Shown: piece after piece, positions 16,845 through 26,032 of the stretch | How positions within the stretch are numbered: the stretch's first letter is position 1 | Layout of the letters: every line of letters begins with the position of its first letter | Assembly: GCA_964616465.1 (NCBI GenBank) | Contig: CAZTTO010000016.1 | Coordinates: 6,016-70,015, forward strand | Source of the DNA: JAFLBI01 sp964616465 | GTDB taxonomy: Bacteria > Bacteroidota > Bacteroidia > Chitinophagales > Chitinophagaceae | Direction of reading: 5' to 3' | DNA: 64,000 bases | Notes under the pieces: generated by a model | What the model was told of the DNA's origin: nothing | Database searches by the model: none | The model's input: only the letters and a program-made list of their open reading frames with translations | Position numbers and translations under genes: made by a program

Positions 16845-17840
16845 TCAAGCAATCCTTCCTTTTTTTTGCGCTATAAGCATGGCATCGGCAAGAACAATAG
16901 CGGTCACAGCTTCCAGCACGGGAGGCACGCGTAACGCAATGCATAAATCGTGCCGACCTTTAACGGATAGCATTTCCTGCTCACCCGACTCCCAATTTAA
17001 AGTAAACTGTTGTTGCGGGGTTGATGCAGTCGGTTTTATTGCAATTCTAAAAACCACCTCATTTCCATTGGTTATTCCACCTACTATACCGCCAGCATGA
17101 TTGGTCTCTGTAGCTCCAGATGAATCCGTAATAGCATCGTTGTGCTGAGAACCAAACATCTTTGCAGCTTGAAATCCTGTTCCAAATTCAATGCCACGTA
17201 CTGCCGGAATGGAGAAAACAGCATGTGCTAAGCATGATTCCAATGAATCCCAAAAAGGCTCCCCTATTCCTACCGGTAACCCCTTGACTTTACATTCTAC
17301 AATTCCTCCAATTGAATCTTTAGCTGCAATGGCTTTCTCGAGACCTTTTTCTACATCTTGTTCTCCTCCTATTTCTAATATGGTGGCTTCAACTTGAATA
17401 TCATTTCCCAATACCTTCTTAGCAACTACCCCAGCAGCTACCAAACAAACAGTTAACCTGCCACTGAAATGTCCACCTCCTCTGTAGTCCTCAAAACCAC
17501 CAAACTTTTGATTGGCTACCCAATCTGCATGTCCAGGTCTGGGAAAGGAGCGCTGCTTGTCATAGTCGCCGCTCCGGGTATTCTGATTGAGGAATGTAAT
17601 TGCAATTGGACTGCCCGTAGTTTTATCTTTAAAAACGCCAGATTGAATGAGTGGTTCATCCGCTTCTTGTCGAGGTGTGGTTCCCTTTTGCTTCCCGCCT
17701 TTCCTTCTTTCAATATCGGTTTCAAAATCAGCAGGTGTAATGGGCACTCCTGCTGGACAATTATCAATTACCACACCCACAGACGGTCCGTGCGACTCAC
17801 CAAATATGCTTACTCTAAAATGTGTTCCAAATGAATTCAT
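16845..17840 (-). CDS. aroC: chorismate synthase
   Basis: 331 residues; converts EPSP to chorismate with reduced FMN, the last shikimate step. Signature stretches are FGTHFRVSIFGESHGPSVGVVIDNCPAG at the start, the Arg-rich RRKGGKQKGTTPRQEADEP, GHADWVANQKFGGFEDYRGGGHFSGR and TNHAGGIVGGITNGNEVVFRIAIKPT. It is slightly shorter than many homologues (about 350-360) but has all conserved blocks. It lies 3 bases after aroA and overlaps nothing; the DUF952 gene follows directly. Confidence 0.97.
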   Translation of the reverse strand: MNSFGTHFRVSIFGESHGPSVGVVIDNCPAGVPITPADFETDIERRKGGKQKGTTPRQEADEPLIQSGVFKDKTTGSPIAITFLNQNTRSGDYDKQRSFPRPGHADWVANQKFGGFEDYRGGGHFSGRLTVCLVAAGVVAKKVLGNDIQVEATILEIGGEQDVEKGLEKAIAAKDSIGGIVECKVKGLPVGIGEPFWDSLESCLAHAVFSIPAVRGIEFGTGFQAAKMFGSQHNDAITDSSGATETNHAGGIVGGITNGNEVVFRIAIKPTASTPQQQFTLNWESGEQEMLSVKGRHDLCIALRVPPVLEAVTAIVLADAMLIAQKKGRIA

Positions 17841-17843
17841 AAA

Positions 17844-19148
17844 CTAGCTTAATATCACTTGTTTAATAGACACACCTAGTTGTTGCAAATCCTCGAAAAA
17901 ATGAGGATATGATTTTCCAACAGCTGATGCATCTTGTATAAAGATAGGTTGTTCTAAAGGAAGCGCTGCAACAGCAACTGCCATAGCAATACGATGATCG
18001 TGGTGAGAAGAAAACACTGTGCCTTTTTCAATTGATGGATTTCCTCCATACACCAACATCTTATCACCATTGATATCAATTCGAATACCCATCTTTTGAA
18101 ACTCTTGTTGAAGGGTCAATCCACGGTCGCTTTCTTTGTGCTTTAATCTATTAACTCCTGTAAAACGACTTACACCTTTGGCATGTGCAGCTAAAGCAAC
18201 TAAAGGAGGAAATAAATCGGGACATTCAGTTGCATCTAACTCGAATGGTTGCAACAGACCTGACTTAACCTTAATTTCATTCAGGTCCTCTTCAAAAGAA
18301 ACACCTGCTAATTGCAATGCTTTCATAATGGCTCTATCGGCTTGCTTTGAATGAATATTCATACCCTCCACGGTAATATCACCATACAAAGCTCCAGCAA
18401 CTAATAAAAACGCGGCACCACTCCAATCTCCTTCAACCTGATAATGAATCACCTTTTCAAAGTTGTGCTCCGAAGTAATTCTTGGGAAGTAAAATTTTTG
18501 ATAGTTGTCAACTATTGGCAAATGCATATTGAATGCTTGCATGACATCTAGGGTGAGATCTATATAAGGCTTACTTTGAAGATTATTTACATCAATTCTT
18601 ACATCGCTTGCTCCCGCGGCAGAATAGGCTAGTAATAGTCCAGTTAAAAACTGTGAACTAAGAGAGCCATCTACCTGAATATTTTCAGGTGATAGTGGTC
18701 CTCTTACACTAAGAGGCAAAAATCCATCATTGCTTTCAACGATTACATTTAGTTGAGGTAACACTTCATTAAAAAAATTCATTGGTCGCTTTTGTAAACT
18801 ACCCTTACCCGTTAAATGAGTTGTGCCACTTCTTAATGCAACTATTGGTGTAAACATGCGCATCGATAATCCACTTTCGCCTGCATGAATTGAAATGGAT
18901 TCAGATTGACTTAATAGAACTGGTGCACCAGTTACATAATATTTTTTTTCTTCTTCTTTTACTTGAGCTCCTAATGCTCTTATAATTTCTAAGGCAGCTA
19001 AATCGTCTTCCGATCTGCCAGGATATAATATTTCAGTCTGTCCAGGGTATAACATTGCACAGGCCAATGCTCTTTGCATGACACTCTTTGACCTTGGTGC
19101 AACAATATTCCCTTTTAATTGTCGTGGATGTATCTCTACAGAACTCAT
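17844..19148 (-). CDS. aroA: 3-phosphoshikimate 1-carboxyvinyltransferase (EPSP synthase)
   Basis: 434 residues. It joins shikimate-3-phosphate and phosphoenolpyruvate. Motifs seen are RSKSVMQRALACAML (variant of the SKS..R block), AGESGLSMRM, VDGSLSSQFLTGLLLAYSA, GDWSGAAFLLVAGAL, FTGVNRLKHKESDRG and HHDHRIAMA. The first block reads PRSKS rather than the commoner PGSKS, which is frequent in Bacteroidota. Its start overlaps the aroB stop by 4 bases, showing translational coupling. Confidence 0.96.
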   Translation of the reverse strand: MSSVEIHPRQLKGNIVAPRSKSVMQRALACAMLYPGQTEILYPGRSEDDLAALEIIRALGAQVKEEEKKYYVTGAPVLLSQSESISIHAGESGLSMRMFTPIVALRSGTTHLTGKGSLQKRPMNFFNEVLPQLNVIVESNDGFLPLSVRGPLSPENIQVDGSLSSQFLTGLLLAYSAAGASDVRIDVNNLQSKPYIDLTLDVMQAFNMHLPIVDNYQKFYFPRITSEHNFEKVIHYQVEGDWSGAAFLLVAGALYGDITVEGMNIHSKQADRAIMKALQLAGVSFEEDLNEIKVKSGLLQPFELDATECPDLFPPLVALAAHAKGVSRFTGVNRLKHKESDRGLTLQQEFQKMGIRIDINGDKMLVYGGNPSIEKGTVFSSHHDHRIAMAVAVAALPLEQPIFIQDASAVGKSYPHFFEDLQQLGVSIKQVILS

Positions 19149-20176
19149 AAATTAGTCTGAATACGCTCAAATACTTGTGTTAATTCTCTTGTAGTTATGG
19201 GCTGAATTTCAGCTTTGCCAATTTTGTTGAGCAAAACATAATTGATATGTGCATCCTGCATCTTCTTGTCCATTGCGAGCATATCCATAACTGGCTTTAA
19301 ATCAAATCTTGCGAAGCTTGGTAAGTTGTATTGGGCTATTAGATCCACAACCCGATCAACCGACTTAAATCCGGTGTAAATCATGGATACACAGCTTGCA
19401 TAAGTCATACCTATTGTAATTGCTTTTCCGTGCGATAATTCATGCATGTTCTCAAGTGCATGTCCAAGTGTATGTCCAAAATTCAACCACTTACGCTCAT
19501 TTTTCTCATAAGGATCCGACATCACTATTTTCATTTTGATCCGTACATTTTTACGAATTAAATCTGTTAATAGCAATGACTTTTTTTGCCAAGTTGCCAT
19601 TGGTGTTGCTTCTAATTGTCTGAACATGGTTGCATCTTGAATACAAGCATGTTTTATAATTTCTGCAAATCCATTTTCCCACTCAGCATGTGGCAATGTT
19701 TTTAATAAACTTATATCGTATAATAAAAACTCAGGCTGACGAATCGTGCCAACTAAATTTTTATACAATCCAACATCTACTCCATTTTTGCCACCCAACG
19801 ATGCATCTACCATTGCTAACAAAGAGGTTGGAATAAAACCAACCGACACTCCTCTCATATAAATAGAAGCAGCATAGCCTGTCATATCGGTAATGACACC
19901 TCCACCCACTCCCACTAGAAAGGTTTGTCGGTCAGCTTTCATTTCAATCAGCTGAGAGATTATTTGATCTATAGTTGATTGCTGTTTATACTTTTCTCCT
20001 GGCTTTAAAACAATTGTTTTCCAAGAATAAAACAAACGAGGATGTGATTTATACACATGCTCATCAGTTATAAGAACAATTTTTTTACTATGGCTAAGCT
20101 CTTTTAAAAATGATTTAGCCAGACCAAAGTAACAAGTCGTTTGCTTACCATCAACTTCAAACTTCATCGATCGCAT
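19145..20176 (-). CDS. aroB: 3-dehydroquinate synthase
   Basis: 343 residues; NAD- and metal-dependent cyclisation of DAHP to 3-dehydroquinate. Motifs are LVGVGGGVITDMTGYAASIYMRGV, PTSLLAMVDASLGGKNGVD, ENGFAEIIKHA and the metal-binding LNFGHTLGHALE. There is a 10-base gap after the DAHP synthase gene and a 4-base overlap with aroA. The likely start is MRSMKFEVD at 20176; MKFEVD three codons later is also possible. Confidence 0.96.
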   Translation of the reverse strand: MRSMKFEVDGKQTTCYFGLAKSFLKELSHSKKIVLITDEHVYKSHPRLFYSWKTIVLKPGEKYKQQSTIDQIISQLIEMKADRQTFLVGVGGGVITDMTGYAASIYMRGVSVGFIPTSLLAMVDASLGGKNGVDVGLYKNLVGTIRQPEFLLYDISLLKTLPHAEWENGFAEIIKHACIQDATMFRQLEATPMATWQKKSLLLTDLIRKNVRIKMKIVMSDPYEKNERKWLNFGHTLGHALENMHELSHGKAITIGMTYASCVSMIYTGFKSVDRVVDLIAQYNLPSFARFDLKPVMDMLAMDKKMQDAHINYVLLNKIGKAEIQPITTRELTQVFERIQTNL

Positions 20177-20186
20177 AGCTTAAGAC

Positions 20187-21278
20187 TTATTTGTTCATTA
20201 ATTTATTCTGAAGGTTAATACTCTCTAAGTGAATTGCATCCATATATCTTGAAACAAACTCTTGACTTAGTCCTAACACTTCACCACGTTGATATGCCCT
20301 TTCTAATATTTCGTTCCAGCGATTGGTTTGAAGAATAGTAATATTATTGTCTTTCTTATATTGACCAATTTGCTTTGCAATTTTCATTCTTTGTCCAATT
20401 AATTGCATCAACTCATCATCTATATGATTGATTTGTTGTCTGAATTTCTCAAGAGCTGCATGAAAATCGTCTGAATTAATATCTTCTTTCCGCCATTCTA
20501 TTGCGCTAAGCATTGCTCCAAACTGCTCGGGAGTAATTTGTTGTTTCGCATCACTCCATGCTTCATCTGGATTGATATGGCTTTCAACCATAATTCCATC
20601 AAAATCGAGGTTGATTGCTTTCTGCGCTACATCCAATAAAATATCTCTTCTGCCACAAATATGAGAAGGATCATTGATTAGCAACATCTCTGGATTTCTC
20701 CTTTTCATTTCAATAGCAAGATGCCACATAGGTGCATTGCGATATTCAGTATTGCCATAAGAACTAAATCCGCGGTGTATTAATCCAATATCTTGCACAC
20801 CAGCTTTTGCTACTCTTTCAACAGCACCTAGCCATAATTCCAAATCAGGATTAATAGGGTTTTTTATAAGAACTGGTACATCTACACCTTTTAAAGCATC
20901 GGCTACTTCCTGCACACTAAATGGATTTACCGTAGTTCTTGCACCAATCCATAAAATATCTACATCAAAATGCAAAGCATCTTCCACTTGCTTTCCTGTA
21001 GCTACTTCTACTGCAACAGGTAAACCCGTTTTTTCTTTTGCCTTTTGCAACCAAGGCAGTCCTTTTGTGCCAACCCCTTCAAAACTACCCGGACGAGTTC
21101 TTGGCTTCCAGATACCAGCACGCAACACATCAACTTTTCCTAATGCGGCAAGTTGTACAGCTGTCTCAACCAACTGCTCCTCAGTTTCTGCAGAACAGGG
21201 TCCACTAATAATGAGTGGACGCTTTTGAAATGTTTGCTTCGCATTTATGACCGAAGCAGCTACTGAATTCGAAATCAT
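20187..21278 (-). CDS. aroF: bifunctional DAHP synthase / chorismate mutase
   Basis: 363 residues. The N-terminal part (about 15-260) is a KDO8P-synthase-like DAHP synthase (IISGPCSAETEEQL, RAGIWKPRTRPGSFEG, LIKNPINPDLELWLGAVERV, LINDPSHICGRR, MVESHINPDEAWSD). The C-terminal part (about 272-360) is an AroQ-type chorismate mutase (LEKFRQQINHIDDELMQLIGQRMKIAKQIGQYKK). This fusion is standard in Bacteroidota and lets the mutase domain act as an allosteric sensor of prephenate or chorismate. It sits between the helicase gene (25 bases upstream) and aroB. The symbol is by analogy; these fusions are also labelled aroA(G)-pheA. Confidence 0.93.
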   Translation of the reverse strand: MISNSVAASVINAKQTFQKRPLIISGPCSAETEEQLVETAVQLAALGKVDVLRAGIWKPRTRPGSFEGVGTKGLPWLQKAKEKTGLPVAVEVATGKQVEDALHFDVDILWIGARTTVNPFSVQEVADALKGVDVPVLIKNPINPDLELWLGAVERVAKAGVQDIGLIHRGFSSYGNTEYRNAPMWHLAIEMKRRNPEMLLINDPSHICGRRDILLDVAQKAINLDFDGIMVESHINPDEAWSDAKQQITPEQFGAMLSAIEWRKEDINSDDFHAALEKFRQQINHIDDELMQLIGQRMKIAKQIGQYKKDNNITILQTNRWNEILERAYQRGEVLGLSQEFVSRYMDAIHLESINLQNKLMNK

Positions 21279-21303
21279 ACAATGATTGTTTGCTTTTTAA
21301 AAT

Positions 21304-22956
21304 TTATCTTGAGTTAGCGTCATTCATACGAATACGACGCCCTCTGTAATTTTTTCCATCAATTGATTGGATCATTTGCTTAGCAGATGACTTTTCAATT
21401 TCAATCCAACTATTCATTTCTTTCATATCAATTCTTCCCAACACATCTTTTTTCAAATCGCTCATGTCCAAAATGAATTGTAAGAAACTAGCTTTATAAA
21501 AACCATCTTTTGTTCCAAGATTTACAAATAGTCGAACCGTATCTCCATCACTAAAATTTCTTTTAGATCTACCACCTTGATTATCGCGCGCTTCTCCTCT
21601 TTTACCCTTTTGTGAATCTCTCTTATTATCACGAACATTCAAATCTTCAGCATTTTCATAATATTTCAAGAATCTGTCGAACTCTAGTGCTGCTAAACGA
21701 GTCAAAACTTCCTCTTTTGAAACTTGCGCAAACTTTTCTTGCAACATAGGAAGATAAGTTTCATAATTATCGTTTGATATATCTGCACTCAATAATCTAT
21801 CCATGAAACTATAAAACTGCTTTCTACAAACATCCTTTCCTGATGGAAGTTCTAATTTATAGAAAGGTGCTTTTACCATTTTCTCAATGGTTCTAATTCT
21901 ATATGTTTCTTTTGCAGTAACAATACTCATACAGATACCTGTATTACCTGCTCTACCAGTTCTACCGCTTCTGTGTGTATATACTTCCACATCATCTGGC
22001 AATTCATAGTTAATAACGTGAGATATGTCCTTCACATCAATTCCCCTTGCAGCAACATCTGTTGCTACCAATAGTTGAAGGGATCGCTCACGAAACTCAC
22101 CCATTACTTTATCGCGTTGCGGCTGACTTAAATCGCCGTGCAACGCATCAATATCATAACCATCTCTAGTTAACTTTTCAGCAATTTGCTGAGCATCAAT
22201 TTTCGTTCTTGTAAAAATGATTCCATAAATACCAGGATGGAAATCAATCAGTCGCTTTAAAGCCTCATACCTGTGATGATGACTCACTAAATAAAATTGG
22301 TGATCGATGTTTTTGTTAGCGGTATTAACTTGACCAACAGTAACTTCAAATGGTTGATTCATGTAACGCTTACTCACCTTTCTAATTTCTGGTGGCATAG
22401 TTGCACTGAATAACCAGGTCGATTCTCTTGCAGTGGTGTTTTCAAGGATGAATTCAATATCATCTTGAAATCCCATATTCAGCATTTCATCTGCCTCGTC
22501 TAATACTACATAACGAATCTGCTGCAATTGAACAGCTTTTCTTTCAATAAGGTCAATCAATCGTCCTGGAGTAGCCACAACTATTTGAGCTCCTTTTTTC
22601 AAATCTCGAATTTGCTGTGTAATACTTGCACCACCATATACGGCAACAACCGACATATGTTCTTGGTGCTGTCTAAACAAATCCATTTCGTTTACAATTT
22701 GTAAACAGAGTTCGCGTGTTGGACAAATAATTAAAGCTTGCGGATATTTCTTTTGTGCATCTACTAATTGTAATAATGGTAATCCAAAAGCAGCTGTTTT
22801 ACCTGTACCTGTTTGTGCTAAACCAATAAAATCTTTGGTACCGCTCAACAATACCGGAATAGCTTTTTCTTGAATTGGAGTTGGATTAATGTAACCTAAT
22901 GATTCGGTAGCCTTTACCAAATCTGCCGATAATCCCAACTCTCTAAATGTAATCAT
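21304..22956 (-). CDS. DEAD-box ATP-dependent RNA helicase
   Basis: 550 residues from the ATG at 22954-22956; eleven further upstream residues in frame are unlikely. Motifs in order: Q motif (FRELGLSADLVKATESLGYINPTPIQEKAIP), I AQTGTGKTAAFGLP, Ia PTRELCLQI, GG, Ib TPGRLIDL, II DEADEML, III SATMP, IV IIFTRTK, V ATDVAARGIDVKDISHVINYELP, VI HRSGRTGRAG. A basic linker (about 435-460, RDNKRDSQKGKRGEARDNQGG) leads to a DbpA-like RNA-binding domain at the end (VRLFVNLGTKDGF...IRMNDANSR). It belongs to the CsdA/DeaD/DbpA group, acting in ribosome assembly or mRNA unwinding. It interrupts the aromatic operon and has its own -7 box. Confidence 0.95.
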   Translation of the reverse strand: MITFRELGLSADLVKATESLGYINPTPIQEKAIPVLLSGTKDFIGLAQTGTGKTAAFGLPLLQLVDAQKKYPQALIICPTRELCLQIVNEMDLFRQHQEHMSVVAVYGGASITQQIRDLKKGAQIVVATPGRLIDLIERKAVQLQQIRYVVLDEADEMLNMGFQDDIEFILENTTARESTWLFSATMPPEIRKVSKRYMNQPFEVTVGQVNTANKNIDHQFYLVSHHHRYEALKRLIDFHPGIYGIIFTRTKIDAQQIAEKLTRDGYDIDALHGDLSQPQRDKVMGEFRERSLQLLVATDVAARGIDVKDISHVINYELPDDVEVYTHRSGRTGRAGNTGICMSIVTAKETYRIRTIEKMVKAPFYKLELPSGKDVCRKQFYSFMDRLLSADISNDNYETYLPMLQEKFAQVSKEEVLTRLAALEFDRFLKYYENAEDLNVRDNKRDSQKGKRGEARDNQGGRSKRNFSDGDTVRLFVNLGTKDGFYKASFLQFILDMSDLKKDVLGRIDMKEMNSWIEIEKSSAKQMIQSIDGKNYRGRRIRMNDANSR

Positions 22957-22975
22957 GATTTTTGTTTTAAGATTG

Positions 22976-22983
22976 CAAAGGTA
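22976..22983 (-). promoter_or_regulatory. -7 box for the helicase gene
   Basis: TACCTTTG on the minus strand, 19 bases before the helicase start and inside the tyrA-helicase gap, matches TAnnTTTG and is identical to the ssrA box. Confidence 0.55.
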
Positions 22984-23027
22984 CCTCAATTAAGCCGAGT
23001 CCTTTGCTTTTGTGAAATGTTTGTATG

Positions 23028-23879
23028 TTAATGTATAATTTTTTTGATGCTATTTGCCTGATAAATGAGTTCTCGTAAATATTCGTAGTTCTCTTTTTCT
23101 AGGCAACTTTTAAATTTTCTAAGTTGACTGATATGCTCATTCAAAACGTCTAATACATTGTCCCTATTCTGCATCAAAATAGGCACCCACATATCTGCGT
23201 TACTTTTTGCCAATCGAACCGTGCTTTCAAAACCGCCACTAGCAAGCTCAAAAATGGCATCTTCTTCTTTTTCCTTCTCAAGAACTGTATTAGCTAATGC
23301 AAAGGATGTGATGTGAGAAATATGACTGATATAAGCAGCGTGTACATCATGATCATCGGAACGCATGTATAAAATATGCATACCAAGTGCTTTGTAAATA
23401 TCTTCAACGAGTTTTACAGCATCTGCATCTGATGCTTCTTGATCGCATATAACAGCGCTTTTGCCTTCAAAAGCACGACTGCTAGCTGCAGATGGACCAC
23501 TGTATTCTGTCCCCCACATAGGGTGACTCGCAACAAATCTTGAACGTTTGGGATGATCCTTAACAGTATTACACAGAGATGCTTTTGTTGAACCCATATC
23601 CATAACAACCTGATGAGCAGATATGCTATCTAAAATAGATGGCATTATCTTTTCGGCAGCATCAATTGGAATAGCTACTATGATGCAATCACAATTTTGC
23701 CATGTCTGGGGAGCTGAAATTTCATGTACAATGCCAAGTGAAATTGCTTGCTGACAATGCTCTTCACTGGCATCAAATCCAACTATCTTCCCCTTCCAAC
23801 CTTTCGCTTGTAGCGTTAGAGAAAGAGATCCGCCAATCAATCCCAAACCAATAATTCCAATTTGCTTGATATCTTCCAT
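23028..23879 (-). CDS. tyrA: prephenate dehydrogenase
   Basis: 283 residues; NAD(P)-dependent oxidative decarboxylation of prephenate to 4-hydroxyphenylpyruvate for tyrosine. The Rossmann motif IGIIGLGLIGGSLSL is at residues 7-21; conserved catalytic blocks are VMDMGSTKASLC, SHPMWGTEYSGPSAA and AYISHISHITSFALA, with ASGGFESTVRLA further on. It lacks a fused chorismate mutase, consistent with the separate mutase domain two genes downstream. It starts 2 bases before the end of the aminotransferase gene region (23882), so the three genes pheA, aminotransferase, tyrA form a tight unit. Confidence 0.95.
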   Translation of the reverse strand: MEDIKQIGIIGLGLIGGSLSLTLQAKGWKGKIVGFDASEEHCQQAISLGIVHEISAPQTWQNCDCIIVAIPIDAAEKIMPSILDSISAHQVVMDMGSTKASLCNTVKDHPKRSRFVASHPMWGTEYSGPSAASSRAFEGKSAVICDQEASDADAVKLVEDIYKALGMHILYMRSDDHDVHAAYISHISHITSFALANTVLEKEKEEDAIFELASGGFESTVRLAKSNADMWVPILMQNRDNVLDVLNEHISQLRKFKSCLEKENYEYLRELIYQANSIKKIIH

Positions 23880-23881
23880 GT

Positions 23882-25045
23882 CTATTGTAAAACTGATTGA
23901 ATGAGAGAAATAGATTCTTGCAATACCGATTCAGAACTACATAAACTTATTCTTACGTAATGATTACCTTCTGTTCCAAATATGCCTCCTGGAGTAATAA
24001 ATACACCCGCCTTATGCAGCAATTCATCACTCAATTGATATCCATCGGTATACTTCTCCGGCACTTTGGCCCAAACAAACATGCCAACCTGTTGAGGGTG
24101 ATATTCGCAACCAATGGTATCTAATAATTGAAAAACTTTTGATTTTCTGGCGGCATAAACCTGGTTAATACTTTCAAACCAATCACGTTCAAGCTCCAAA
24201 GCTTTTACGGCAGCCATTTGTGCTGGTAAAAACATCCCACTATCCATATTACTCTTAAAAGTTAACACCTCAGCAATTCTATCAGATTTCCCACATAACA
24301 TGCCTATACGCCAACCAGCCATGTTATGACTTTTACTGAGTGAATTCAGTTCTAATGCACAATCTAAAGCTCCTGGAACAGATAATACACTTATAGGTTC
24401 TGGATTTAATATGAAACTATACGGATTATCATGCACCAATAAAAGCTGGTGCTTCTTTGCAAAAGAGACCCAATCCGACATGAGGGCCAAAGATCCTTTC
24501 CATCCAGTGGGCATATGCGGATAACTAATAAACAGAAGCTTGATTGAAGAATTATTTTCAACCAGTTGTTCTAACTCATTAAAATCAGGCGCACCTTCTA
24601 GAGCATAAGGCAAAGAATAAAAAATAGGCGTTCCACCAGCCAACTTCACCGCACTTGCGTAAGTAGGATATCCTGGGTTAGGAATTAATACACCGTCACC
24701 CTGATTGAGGTAAGTCATACATATATGCATGATACCTTCTTTACTACCAATTAGCGGAAGAATTTCTTGATCGGGCTGAAGTTCTACTTGATAGAATTTC
24801 TTATAAAAATTTGCAATCGATTTTCTGAAAATTGGATGCCCTTTATAACCTTGATAACTATGGGTGTTTTTTTCTTGGCTCCATTTATGTAACTCATCAA
24901 CAACAGAAGTATGTGGAGGCATATCTGGGCTCCCAATACCTAAATTAATAATTGATTTGCCCGATTGACGAAGCTGCTCAATCTCAGCCAGCTTTTTCGA
25001 AAAATAGTATTCTCCAATTCCTTGCAATCTATTTGCTACTTGCAT
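23882..25045 (-). CDS. class I/II PLP-dependent aminotransferase (aromatic pathway)
   Basis: 387 residues from the ATG at 25043-25045. A longer frame reaches 25084 but would overlap pheA by 35 bases; the chosen start leaves 4 bases. Fold-type I motifs: INLGIGSPDMPPH, PNPGYPTYASAVKLAGG, the PLP-region HDNPYSFI and the Schiff-base Lys in LNSLSKSHNMAGWRIG, with Arg in NHYVRISLC binding the substrate carboxylate. It resembles LL-diaminopimelate/aspartate aminotransferases, but its place between pheA and tyrA suggests transamination of phenylpyruvate, hydroxyphenylpyruvate or prephenate. The substrate is inference. Confidence 0.9.
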   Translation of the reverse strand: MQVANRLQGIGEYYFSKKLAEIEQLRQSGKSIINLGIGSPDMPPHTSVVDELHKWSQEKNTHSYQGYKGHPIFRKSIANFYKKFYQVELQPDQEILPLIGSKEGIMHICMTYLNQGDGVLIPNPGYPTYASAVKLAGGTPIFYSLPYALEGAPDFNELEQLVENNSSIKLLFISYPHMPTGWKGSLALMSDWVSFAKKHQLLLVHDNPYSFILNPEPISVLSVPGALDCALELNSLSKSHNMAGWRIGMLCGKSDRIAEVLTFKSNMDSGMFLPAQMAAVKALELERDWFESINQVYAARKSKVFQLLDTIGCEYHPQQVGMFVWAKVPEKYTDGYQLSDELLHKAGVFITPGGIFGTEGNHYVRISLCSSESVLQESISLIQSVLQ

Positions 25046-25049
25046 GCCT

Positions 25050-25883
25050 TTATCCTTTTTGTATTTTTCCTTTATTGTAAACACCCAATACTTGTAGTGA
25101 GTTGGTTTGACTGGGTAAATCTTTCATTACCATCTCAAACTGTTTCAAGTCATTAAATTCCAAATCCGCATAAAATCCATATTTGAAATTGCTGCCAGGA
25201 ATTGGCAAACTTTGCAACTTACTTAGGTTTACACCTTGCTCGGCAATAATATGTAAAACCTTAGCTAATACGCCTTGAGTGTGGTTGGTTTGAAAATATA
25301 TAGATGCTTTATCACCAAACTGTGCTATATCTTTATGTTTTCTTTCAAGCACAAGAAACCTTGTAATATTATTTTTTTCTGTTTGAATAGCTGGTGCTAT
25401 GATTTCAAGTTCATACATTTCTGCAGCCAATCCGCTTGCAATGGCAGCAGTATGCTTATTCTTATGTAAATGAATATGCTGAGCACTTAAAGCAGTATCT
25501 TCTGTTTCAATAATTTTCCAAGGCCTTGCATTTAGATAATCAACACATTGTAAAATTGCCATAGGGTGACTCATGACCTCTTTAATATCGCTTAAAGCAA
25601 CACCTGAATTAACCAATAAATGCTGACTAATTTTTAGATATACTTCACCAACAATTTGAAGAGAACTTTTCTGTAATAACCTGTAATTAGGAAGAATGGC
25701 ACCAGCGAGTGAGTTTTCTATGGCCATGACACCTCCGTTGGTGACTTTAGTTTGCTGAGCTTTATCAATTAAATCACGAAAAGTTGCACAAGGAAGAATT
25801 TCAGCTGATTTACCAAAAAACCTTTGTACTGCAACTTGGTGGAAGCTGCCCTGATAACCCTGTATAGCGTATGTCCTTTTCAT
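25050..25883 (-). CDS. pheA: prephenate dehydratase
   Basis: 277 residues; converts prephenate to phenylpyruvate. Catalytic-domain features: IQGYQGSFHQVAVQRFF (about 7-23), GVMAIENSLAGAILPNYRLL, MSHPMAILQCVDYL and TAAIASGLAAEMYEL; the TRF catalytic motif appears as NNITRFLVLER. The C-terminal ACT domain (about 190-277, FQTNHTQGVLAKVLHIIAEQGVNLSKLQSLPIPGSNFKYGFYADLEF) is the expected Phe-binding site. There is no fused chorismate mutase. It is the first structural gene of the aromatic operon; its ATG abuts the U tract of the attenuator terminator. Confidence 0.96.
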   Translation of the reverse strand: MKRTYAIQGYQGSFHQVAVQRFFGKSAEILPCATFRDLIDKAQQTKVTNGGVMAIENSLAGAILPNYRLLQKSSLQIVGEVYLKISQHLLVNSGVALSDIKEVMSHPMAILQCVDYLNARPWKIIETEDTALSAQHIHLHKNKHTAAIASGLAAEMYELEIIAPAIQTEKNNITRFLVLERKHKDIAQFGDKASIYFQTNHTQGVLAKVLHIIAEQGVNLSKLQSLPIPGSNFKYGFYADLEFNDLKQFEMVMKDLPSQTNSLQVLGVYNKGKIQKG

Positions 25884-25917
25884 AAAAAAAATCCCGATTC
25901 TGGGTAGAACCGGGATT
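25884..25917 (-). terminator. attenuator terminator in the pheA leader
   Basis: On the minus strand AATCCCGGTTCT pairs with AGAATCGGGATT (12 pairs, one G-U) around loop ACCC and is followed by seven T's directly touching the pheA ATG (25881-25883). Its 5' arm can instead pair with an upstream segment (see antiterminator), the hallmark of attenuation. Confidence 0.9.
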
Positions 25918-25939
25918 AGAAAGTTGATTGTTTTGGTAA

Positions 25940-26026
25940 TTAGATACGTACAAGCACTACCCGGTTCTCAGGGAGAAAATAATAGTAGAAAAAATAAAAC
26001 CAGCTATTACCGAGTGCGTTTCTCAT
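25940..26026 (-). CDS. pheL: aromatic leader peptide for the pheA operon
   Basis: A 28-residue open frame, ATG at 26024-26026 to TAA at 25940-25942. Codons 9-17 (25976-26002) read WFYFFYYYF: nine consecutive aromatic codons (4 Phe, 4 Tyr, 1 Trp), far beyond chance. It precedes an antiterminator/terminator pair and pheA. The known analogue in gammaproteobacteria is the pheA leader peptide, rich in Phe only. Starvation for charged tRNA-Phe or tRNA-Tyr should stall the ribosome on the run and allow the antiterminator to form. A promoter places the transcript start within a few bases of its ATG. The symbol is by functional analogy. Confidence 0.88.
   Translation of the reverse strand: MRNALGNSWFYFFYYYFLPENRVVLVRI
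25960..25968 (-). promoter_or_regulatory. antiterminator 5' arm in the leader
   Basis: AGAACCGGG on the minus strand, lying in codons 20-23 of the leader peptide, is a perfect 9-base complement of CCCGGTTCT (25906-25914), which is part of the terminator 5' arm. A ribosome at the leader stop codon would mask it; one stalled on the aromatic run would leave it free. Confidence 0.8.
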
Positions 26027-26032
26027 ACATTC

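Noticed and set aside
16843..16944. N-terminal extension of the DUF952 protein
   Set aside because: It is in the 3' end of aroC in another frame, Cys/Arg-rich and without family likeness; the ATG at 16842 fits.
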